Positions 1 to 5,317 of a DNA stretch of 5,317 nucleotides are shown piece by piece. The stretch is taken from the NCBI GenBank assembly GCA_947445045.1, contig CANFCA010000100.1, positions 1 through 5,317 of the forward strand, in the 5' to 3' direction. Position 1 is the first letter of the stretch, and every line of letters begins with the position of its first letter. A program made the position numbers and the translations under genes. A model generated the notes under the pieces. The model was not told the origin of the DNA. It made no database searches and saw only the letters and a program-made list of their open reading frames with translations. The stretch is from Gallionellaceae bacterium (GTDB taxonomy: Bacteria > Pseudomonadota > Gammaproteobacteria > Burkholderiales > Gallionellaceae).

Positions 1-2436
1 CATGCCGACCAAGTTGCTGCGATGGAGGCGCTCGTAAGATTTTGCGATGACGGCCTTTACACCCAATAGCTGCGTGCCTTTCGCAGCCCAGTCGCGTGAT
101 GATCCTGTGCCGTATTCTTCGCCAGCGAAGATGACAGTGGGTGTGTTTGCTGCAATGTGTTTCATCGCGGCATCGTAGATCGCCACTTGTTCACCGTTGT
201 ACAAGGTGTAGCCGCCTTCGGTGCGGCTGCCGTCGGCTTTAACGGGGAGCATGAGGTTTTTAATGCGCACGTTGGCAAACGTGCCGCGCATCATCACTTC
301 GTGGTTGCCGCGTCGCGAGCCATAACTGTTGAAGTCTTTCACTTCGACGTGATGGTCTTGCAGATATTTGCCTGCGGGGGTGGTGGGCTTGAAGCTGCCT
401 GCAGGGCTGATGTGATCGGTGGTCACCGAGTCACCCATCAGCGCCAAAGCTTTAGCGCCTTTGATGTTAGCCACTTTTGGTGTGTCACCATCAAAGAAAG
501 GGGGGCGGGCGATGTAGGTGGAGTCATCCCATTGATAGCGTTCACCCGTCGGGGCGACAATGGCATTCCATAAGGGCAAGTCTTTGGTGAGGTCGGAATA
601 CAGCTTGCGATACACCGCAGGGTCGGCAGCGAATTTCATCACGGCTTGTATCTCCGCGCTGTTTGGCCAGATGTCTTTCAGATAAACCGGCTGACCATCC
701 TTGCCTGTGCCCAATGGCTCGGTGTCGAGGTTAATATTCATTTTGCCTGCGATAGCGTAGGCCACCACCAGCGGCGGAGAAGCAAGGAAGTTGGCTTTTA
801 AGTTGGGGTGAATACGCGCTTCAAAATTGCGATTACCCGACAGCACGGCTGCGCAAATTAAATTGTTGTCGGTTATGGTCTTGTCGATGTCTTCACGCAA
901 CGGCCCGGCGTTGCCGATACAGGTGGTGCAGCCATAGGCGGCAAGGCCAAAACCCAATGTAGTCAGGGGTTCCAGTAAGCCTGCATTGGTCAGATATTCC
1001 GTCACCACACGAGAGCCGGGTGCGAGCGTGGTCTTGATGTGAGGGGCGACCGTGAGACCTTTTGCCACGGCTTTTTGCGCCAACAAGCCCGCTGCCAGCA
1101 ACACGCCGGGGTTGGAAGTGTTGGTGCAACTGGTGATCGCGGCGATCAACACATCACCATGGCCAATCTGCAAGTTATCTTTGCCAGTGGCATAACGTTT
1201 TGCCAATTTGTCAGCGGGTTGGTTGAAGCCGTTCTCAGCGATGGGTTTGCTGAACAGGGTATCGAACGCGTCTTTCATCTTGGGTAGCTCGATACGATCT
1301 TGCGGGCGTTTAGGCCCCGCTAGTGAAGGCACGATGCTGTTGAGATCTAGTTCGACGGTGCTGCTGTAATCAATCTGTCCGGCTTGTGGAATGCCATACA
1401 AATTCTGCGCTTTAAAGTAGGCCGCGAGGGCATTGACTTCATCTTCGCTACGTCCGGTATTACGCATGAAGTTGATGGTGACATCGTCGACTGGGAAGAA
1501 GCCCATCGTCGCGCCGTATTCGGGTGCCATGTTAGCCAATGTGGCACGATCCGGCACAGTGAGCGCCGCAGTGCCTTCACCAAAAAACTCGACGAATTTG
1601 CCGACCACTTTTTGTTTGCGCAGTAACTCGGTGACAGTCAAAACTAAATCTGTGGCGGTCACGCCTTCGCGTAGCTTGCCTTTCAGGTGCACGCCAACCA
1701 CGTCGGGAGTCAGGAAATAAACAGGTTGTCCCAGCATCCCTGCTTCAGCCTCAATGCCGCCCACGCCCCAGCCGACTACGCCGATTCCGTTAATCATGGT
1801 GGTGTGCGAGTCTGTGCCAACCAAGGTGTCAGGGTAAGTCACGCCGTCTTTTTGCAAAACGCCGCGCGCCAGATATTCCAGATTCACTTGATGCACGATG
1901 CCGATGCCGGGTGGCACGACCTTGAAGGTGTCAAACGCCTGCATACCCCATTTCATAAAGCGATAACGTTCCGTATTGCGCTCAAACTCTAGTTCCATGT
2001 TGATCTTGAGCGCGTTGGGGTTGTTGTAGCTATCGATCTGCACTGAGTGATCGACGACCAAGTTGACTGGCACCAGTGGCTCGATAATCTTCGGGTCTTT
2101 ACCTAGCTTGGCAGCGGCATCGCGCATCGCAGCGAGGTCGGCGAGCAGCGGTACGCCCGTAAAATCTTGCAAAACAATGCGCGCCACGATGAAGGGAATC
2201 TCTTCCGTGCGCGGTGCATTGGGTTGCCAGTTAGCCAGTTGGCGGATGTGTGCCTCGGTCACTTTTTTGCCATCACAATTACGTAACACTGATTCCAGCA
2301 CAATGCGGATGGAAACGGGTAGGCGCGAAATCTTGCCGATACCTGCTGTTTCTAGTGCGGGCAAAGAATACAAGGCGGATCGCTTGCCATTGGCAAGTGC
2401 AAGAGGTTGGCGTGAGTTGAACAGGTTGTGCGACAT
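1..2436 (-). CDS. acnA: Aconitate hydratase A (aconitase), 3' end cut by window edge
   Basis: This cytoplasmic TCA and glyoxylate cycle enzyme interconverts citrate and isocitrate through cis-aconitate, using a [4Fe-4S] cluster. The frame is open for 812 codons from the ATG at 2436-2434 to base 1. Seen in the translation: N-terminus [20 protein letters not shown]; substrate-site motif [11 protein letters not shown] with His211; cluster ligands Cys437 in [10 protein letters not shown] and Cys503/Cys506 in [22 protein letters not shown] at 668-680; and [12 protein letters not shown] with Ser779-Ser780-Arg781, the active-site Ser/Arg segment of the family. The order and spacing match AcnA/IRP-type aconitases of about 890 residues rather than AcnB, whose domain order differs. 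The last residues in view ([14 protein letters not shown]) normally lie about 80-90 residues before the C-terminus. No frameshift or lost catalytic residue was seen. The start is supported by a Shine-Dalgarno 7 bases upstream and by typical family N-terminal sequence. It is transcribed divergently from the sensor gene. Confidence 0.97.
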   Translation of the reverse strand, partial: MSHNLFNSRQPLALANGKRSALYSLPALETAGIGKISRLPVSIRIVLESVLRNCDGKKVTEAHIRQLANWQPNAPRTEEIPFIVARIVLQDFTGVPLLADLAAMRDAAAKLGKDPKIIEPLVPVNLVVDHSVQIDSYNNPNALKINMELEFERNTERYRFMKWGMQAFDTFKVVPPGIGIVHQVNLEYLARGVLQKDGVTYPDTLVGTDSHTTMINGIGVVGWGVGGIEAEAGMLGQPVYFLTPDVVGVHLKGKLREGVTATDLVLTVTELLRKQKVVGKFVEFFGEGTAALTVPDRATLANMAPEYGATMGFFPVDDVTINFMRNTGRSEDEVNALAAYFKAQNLYGIPQAGQIDYSSTVELDLNSIVPSLAGPKRPQDRIELPKMKDAFDTLFSKPIAENGFNQPADKLAKRYATGKDNLQIGHGDVLIAAITSCTNTSNPGVLLAAGLLAQKAVAKGLTVAPHIKTTLAPGSRVVTEYLTNAGLLEPLTTLGFGLAAYGCTTCIGNAGPLREDIDKTITDNNLICAAVLSGNRNFEARIHPNLKANFLASPPLVVAYAIAGKMNINLDTEPLGTGKDGQPVYLKDIWPNSAEIQAVMKFAADPAVYRKLYSDLTKDLPLWNAIVAPTGERYQWDDSTYIARPPFFDGDTPKVANIKGAKALALMGDSVTTDHISPAGSFKPTTPAGKYLQDHHVEVKDFNSYGSRRGNHEVMMRGTFANVRIKNLMLPVKADGSRTEGGYTLYNGEQVAIYDAAMKHIAANTPTVIFAGEEYGTGSSRDWAAKGTQLLGVKAVIAKSYERLHRSNLVGM

Positions 2437-2443
2437 GGCTGGG

Positions 2444-2448
2444 TCTCC
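2444..2448 (-). promoter_or_regulatory. Shine-Dalgarno of acnA
   Basis: GGAGA on the minus strand lies 7 bases before the acnA ATG (2436-2434). The spacing and the match to the 16S rRNA tail are good, and this fixes the start codon. Confidence 0.75.
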
Positions 2449-2473
2449 GAAGTGCTTGAATAGTAATGCTGGA

Positions 2474-2479
2474 ATTATA
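2474..2479 (-). promoter_or_regulatory. Candidate sigma-70 -10 box for acnA
   Basis: The minus strand reads TATAAT, a perfect -10 consensus, ending 37 bases before the acnA start. Transcription would begin near 2467, giving a leader of about 30 bases that contains the Shine-Dalgarno. The -35 position with a 16-18 base spacer (around GCGCATC) does not resemble TTGACA, and no extended TG motif precedes the box. The promoter may therefore need an activator, or transcription may start elsewhere. Confidence 0.5.
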
Positions 2480-2587
2480 GCCTCAAGAGTCTCAGAGATG
2501 CGCATTCACCGCTGCGTTACCTAAAGGTACATGCCTAAAGTATTGAAGTATGTTGCCGATAAAGTAAAAGTCCCTTTGATTGAATAG

Positions 2588-2617
2588 TTGTAAATCGTAG
2601 AGAACAACTGGTTTTAT
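2588..2617 (+). promoter_or_regulatory. Candidate promoter for the MASE1 sensor gene
   Basis: TTGTAA (2588-2593) and TTTTAT (2612-2617) are separated by 18 bases. Each matches its sigma-70 consensus at 4 of 6 positions, and TGG precedes the -10, giving an extended -10 (TGn) element. Transcription would begin near 2624, leaving a leader of about 107 bases. This is a by-eye match in AT-rich DNA, so it may be chance. Confidence 0.3.
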
Positions 2618-2622
2618 GGGTG

Positions 2623-2635
2623 TGATTCTTAATCA
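2623..2635. repeat. Short inverted repeat, possible operator
   Basis: TGATT and AATCA flank a 3-base centre (CTT), a perfect 5-base dyad. It falls at the start point predicted for the rightward promoter candidate, where a repressor would block transcription. The arms are short enough to arise by chance, and no known regulator box is claimed. Confidence 0.25.
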
Positions 2636-2730
2636 TGCCAAAGCGAAATTGGCGTTACCTTGTCATCCTGAGATTAGTCTGATTGCAAGGATCAGTATTG
2701 CCGTAATCACATCAACCCAACCTCATTCTT

Positions 2731-5317
2731 ATGTCTAAATTATTTTCAAGGGGACGCACGGACGATCAGTCGGCTTTCTCGCTCGCGGTAAAGGTATTTT
2801 TAGTGGCGTTGGCATATTTCGCCACTGGCAGGCTGGGCTTGGCGATTCCCTATGTTGGCTCGCATATCACTCTGATCTGGTTACCTACGGGAATTGCGGT
2901 TGCAGCGTTATTGCGTTGGGGTTACATCTGCTGGCTGGGTATTTTTCTGGGTGCGTTCGCGACCAATTTTTCTGTTGATTCAACTCCCGTACTGGACATC
3001 AGTATCGCGATTGGCACAACACTCGCGCCACTACTTGCCGCTTGGTTGTTACGTCGGCTGAAATTCCATTCTTCGGTTGATCGTGCTTACGACATCATGT
3101 TGCTGGTCATGGCTGCCGCCATTGGTATGCTGGTCAGTGCCAGTGTTGGGGTGAGTAGTCTGGTGATGTTTAAGGTGTTGTCTATACAAGATGCCAATGC
3201 GGCTTGGTGGTCTTGGTGGTCGGGCGATTCTGTCGGGATATTGTTGGCGGCTCCACTGTTGCTCAATATTTCTCGCGCCGAATTTAAAAAGTTATGGATG
3301 CAGCGGATTGAGTTTCTGATCTGGTGTTTCATCATGCTGGCTATCAGTTGGGGTGTGTTTTTCTTCAATCATGATGAAAATAGTTATTCACGTCCGTTGG
3401 TGTTTGTGGTGTTGCCGTTAGTCGTTTGGTCGGCTATGCGTTTCGGCTTAATGGCTTCGTCATTGGGTGTGTTGTTACCAGTGTTGATTGCGGCATGGGC
3501 GACCGCAAGCGGATTGGGGCCATTTGATCCTGAAAGTAGTCAGGATGGGATTTTCCTGATGTGGTTGTTTTTTGTCACGCTGGTGTTTGTCGAGTTGATG
3601 GTGTCGGCCTTGCAGGCGGGGCGTAGCCGAGCCGAAGCTGTGTTGCAGGAAAGCGAGGCGCGCACTAAGCTGATTCTTGATGTGGCAATGGATGCTGTGA
3701 TCAGTTCGGATCAGGACGGATTGGTGATTAGCTGGAACCGTGAGGCGGAGCAAATGTTTGGTTATGCCGCCGAACAGGTGATGGGTAAAAACCTGACTGA
3801 TCTTATCGTGCCGCCAGTCCACCGCCTGGTGCATCAGCAGGGCATGCGGCGTTTTGTGGCAACAGGAAAAGGCGCGATTGTTGGCAGCCGCAGGGAGATC
3901 ACTGCGATGCGTGCCGATGGTTCGGAGTTCCCGGTAGAGCTTACCTTGGTGGCCGTAATTCGTCAGGACAGATATTTTTTCAATGCGTTTATACGCGATA
4001 TCACAGAACGTAAAGCAGCTGAAACAAAAATTAAGCGTTTGACACAACTCTATGCTGCCTTGAGCCAGTGCAATCAGGCCATCGTGCGCTGTATCAATGA
4101 AGAGGAATTGTTTCCGCAAATCTGTCGCGATGCGGTGCGGTTCGGCGGTATGAAGATGGCGTGGATAGGATTATTGGATGAGGCCAGTCAAATGCTCAAT
4201 CCGGTGGCCAGTTATGGCTCAGGCACTGAATATCTGGTTGGTATACAGATTTCCAGTGATGCCGACCAACCCTCCGGTCGCGGGCCGATTGGCATTGTCA
4301 TGCGCGAAAATCGACCATTCTGGTGTCAAGACTATCAGAATGAACCGCTGCTCGCACTATGGCATGAACGTGGCGCACGCTGCGGCTGGGGTGCCTCTGC
4401 CGCATTGCCACTGCACCGTAAAGGCAAGATTATCGGTGCCCTAACTATGTATGCCGACGAGGTCAACGCTTTCGATGAAAGTGTGCGCAGCCTGCTGGTG
4501 GAAATGGCGATGGATATCGATTATGCGTTAGACAATTATGCGTTACTGGCTGAACGCAACCAAGCGGAGCACAAGCTTGCCGCAAGCGAGTTGCAACTGC
4601 GCACTATCATTGAAACCGAGCCGGAATGCGTGAAATTGCTGGCGGTAGATGGCACTGTGCTGCAGATGAATCCTGCCGGTTTACGCATGTTGGGAGCGGA
4701 TACTTCTGAGCAGATTGTTGGGCATAAGGCGTTGGGTATTGTGGAGCCTAAATATCGGAATGAATTCGGTGAGCTGATGCGCAGCGTATTTTCTGGCGAG
4801 TCTGGAACGCTCCAGTTTGAAGCGGTTGGACTTAAGGGTGTGAAACTTTGGCTGGAGACGCATGCAGTGCCAATGCGCGATACGCAGGGCAATATCTATG
4901 CGATGCTGGGTATCACCACTGACATCACCGCACGCAAAGCCAGCGATGCAAAGATTCAGTTGCTGATGAATCTATATGCCGCATTGAACCAATGCAATCA
5001 ATCCATCGTGCGTTGCACCAGTGAACTCGAGTTATTCCAGCAAGTTTGTTATGACGCTGTGCAGTTTGGCAGTATGAAAATGGCTTGGATAGGGATGTTG
5101 GATGAGACTGGCAAAAATGTGAAACAGGTGGCTGCATATGGTGACGGTACGGATTATCTGGATGGCATCCAGATTTCTGTGAACGTTGATGAACCTTCTG
5201 GGCGCGGTCCTTTTGGTACCGCTATTTGTGAAGATCGGCCAGTGTGGATTCAGGATTTCCATAATGACTTGCGCCTTGCGCCTTGGCATAAGCGCGCCGC
5301 GAGTTTCGGATGGGGTA
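2731..5317 (+). CDS. Membrane-anchored MASE1-PAS-GAF-PAS-GAF sensor protein, 3' end cut by window edge
   Basis: 862 codons are open to the window end. Residues about 17-293 form a MASE1-type integral membrane sensor with roughly 8-10 hydrophobic segments, including WLPTG (50-54) and the Trp cluster WWSWWSGD (159-166) typical of the family. After a short charged linker come PAS1 (about 311-428, ending DITERK), GAF1 (about 440-600), PAS2 (about 621-736, ending DITARK) and GAF2 (from about 748, cut). GAF1 has the family pattern PSGRGP-x-G (514-521) followed by RPFWCQD. MASE1 proteins carry GGDEF, GGDEF-EAL or histidine kinase outputs. The output lies beyond the window; GGDEF/EAL is my guess from similar proteins. 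It is probably an inner-membrane protein with its sensory modules in the cytoplasm. ATG 2731 is the first usual start after the in-frame TAA at 2704, but it has no clear Shine-Dalgarno. The ligand is unknown; PAS1 shows FixL-like heme-pocket positions. Confidence 0.92.
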   Translation, partial: MSKLFSRGRTDDQSAFSLAVKVFLVALAYFATGRLGLAIPYVGSHITLIWLPTGIAVAALLRWGYICWLGIFLGAFATNFSVDSTPVLDISIAIGTTLAPLLAAWLLRRLKFHSSVDRAYDIMLLVMAAAIGMLVSASVGVSSLVMFKVLSIQDANAAWWSWWSGDSVGILLAAPLLLNISRAEFKKLWMQRIEFLIWCFIMLAISWGVFFFNHDENSYSRPLVFVVLPLVVWSAMRFGLMASSLGVLLPVLIAAWATASGLGPFDPESSQDGIFLMWLFFVTLVFVELMVSALQAGRSRAEAVLQESEARTKLILDVAMDAVISSDQDGLVISWNREAEQMFGYAAEQVMGKNLTDLIVPPVHRLVHQQGMRRFVATGKGAIVGSRREITAMRADGSEFPVELTLVAVIRQDRYFFNAFIRDITERKAAETKIKRLTQLYAALSQCNQAIVRCINEEELFPQICRDAVRFGGMKMAWIGLLDEASQMLNPVASYGSGTEYLVGIQISSDADQPSGRGPIGIVMRENRPFWCQDYQNEPLLALWHERGARCGWGASAALPLHRKGKIIGALTMYADEVNAFDESVRSLLVEMAMDIDYALDNYALLAERNQAEHKLAASELQLRTIIETEPECVKLLAVDGTVLQMNPAGLRMLGADTSEQIVGHKALGIVEPKYRNEFGELMRSVFSGESGTLQFEAVGLKGVKLWLETHAVPMRDTQGNIYAMLGITTDITARKASDAKIQLLMNLYAALNQCNQSIVRCTSELELFQQVCYDAVQFGSMKMAWIGMLDETGKNVKQVAAYGDGTDYLDGIQISVNVDEPSGRGPFGTAICEDRPVWIQDFHNDLRLAPWHKRAASFGWG
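3661..4014 (+). other. PAS1 domain, FixL-like heme-pocket pattern
   Basis: Residues 311-428 of the sensor. The order is typical of PAS: DAVISSDQDG near the start, SWNREAEQMFGY, RADGSEFPVEL, and the closing FIRDITERK. His368, Arg374 and Arg388 fall at the +0, +6 and +20 spacing of His200, Arg206 and Arg220 of Bradyrhizobium FixL. This can be followed through PP-x2-R-x2-H (361-368 region) and IVGSRRE without gaps, by alignment from memory. Many PAS domains that bind no heme share this general pattern, so heme binding is a hypothesis. Confidence 0.8.
4048..4392 (+). repeat. GAF repeat copy 1 (residues 440-554)
   Basis: First of two homologous GAF segments in the sensor. It starts LYAALSQCNQAIVRC and ends CGWG. 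It aligns without gaps to the segment starting 924 bases downstream, with 71 of 115 residues identical by manual count. The GAF domain continues beyond this compared block to about residue 600. Confidence 0.9.
4591..4938 (+). other. PAS2 domain
   Basis: Residues about 621-736 of the sensor. They include LLAVDGTVLQMNPAGLRMLG, EQIVG, and the closing GITTDITARK. It belongs to a different PAS subgroup from PAS1: there is no FixL-like His, and the middle of the domain does not align closely. The ligand cannot be judged; it could be a dimerisation or signal-relay module. Confidence 0.8.
4972..5316 (+). repeat. GAF repeat copy 2 (residues 748-862), cut by window edge
   Basis: Second GAF segment, starting LYAALNQCNQSIVRC and ending FGWG at the window edge. 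It keeps the PSGRGP-x-G and RP-x-W-x-QD signatures of copy 1. Its remaining part (equivalent to residues 555-600 of copy 1) lies outside the window. Confidence 0.88.

Larger units (their letters stand above)
2437..2730. promoter_or_regulatory. Divergent intergenic region between acnA and the sensor gene
   Basis: These 294 bases separate the two divergent starts. They are more AT-rich than the flanking genes and show no convincing coding sequence on either strand. The acnA-proximal third holds its Shine-Dalgarno and a TATAAT. The central and right part holds a weaker rightward promoter candidate and a short inverted repeat. No tRNA, attachment site or recognisable riboswitch was seen. Confidence 0.7.

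Noticed and set aside
157..573. Plus-strand ORF of 138 codons inside acnA
   Set aside because: It is codon-for-codon antisense to the well-conserved acnA frame and has no family resemblance or Shine-Dalgarno support.
893..1129. Possible frameshift or split in acnA, because antisense and off-frame ORFs cover this part
   Set aside because: Direct reading of the acnA frame shows no stop here and gives continuous family motifs, including Cys437, Cys503 and Cys506.
2063..2524. Plus-strand ORF of 153 codons over the acnA 5' end
   Set aside because: It overlaps the conserved AcnA N-terminus on the opposite strand and runs into its promoter region. Its composition (Ser/Arg/Ala-rich) is typical of a shadow frame.
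2658..2690. CCTTG...CAAGG inverted repeat in the sensor leader, considered as a terminator or riboswitch stem
   Set aside because: The arms are only 5 bases with a 23-base interior that pairs poorly, and there is no T-run. It is too weak to call.
3475..4119. Minus-strand ORF of 214 codons opposite the sensor gene
   Set aside because: It lies fully antisense to the MASE1/PAS1/GAF1 coding frame, which has clear domain motifs. Its translation is rich in His, Gln and Cys with no recognisable domain, as expected of a shadow frame.
4536..4892. Minus-strand ORF of 118 codons opposite PAS2
   Set aside because: It is antisense to the PAS2 coding frame and very rich in Ser and Pro, with no domain motif.

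Overview
The window holds two divergently arranged genes, both cut by the window edges, separated by a 294-base intergenic region. Base composition is near 50% GC by eye. The aconitase reads like betaproteobacterial AcnA, and the sensor protein (MASE1, PAS and GAF modules) is of a kind common in freshwater or environmental betaproteobacteria such as Gallionellaceae and relatives. That placement comes from remembered protein style, not a search, and is tentative.

Left part (bases 1-2436, minus strand): acnA, aconitate hydratase A, 812 codons present. The frame is intact throughout, all three Fe-S cysteines are present, and only roughly the last 80-90 residues are missing beyond base 1. It starts at an ATG with a good Shine-Dalgarno and a perfect TATAAT hexamer about 40 bases upstream.

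Middle (2437-2730): shared divergent promoter region. It has a credible acnA -10, a weaker candidate promoter for the rightward gene, and a small inverted repeat just after that candidate.

Right part (2731-5317, plus strand): a large membrane-anchored sensor, 862 codons present without a stop. The order is MASE1 membrane domain, PAS1, GAF1, PAS2, GAF2, then the window ends. The output domain (GGDEF/EAL or histidine kinase) is not in view, so whether it makes or breaks c-di-GMP or phosphorylates a partner cannot be decided here. Two points stand out. The two GAF modules are a clear intragenic duplication (71 of 115 residues identical, no gaps, 308 residues apart). PAS1 carries a His and two Arg at the spacing of the heme-binding and oxygen-responding residues of FixL.

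The two genes are not an operon. A functional link (a TCA-cycle enzyme with an oxygen-labile cluster beside a possible oxygen or redox sensor) is only a hypothesis. No RNA genes, mobile elements, CRISPR arrays or terminators were seen. I see no strong evidence of a wholly new system; the sensor is the part worth a second look.
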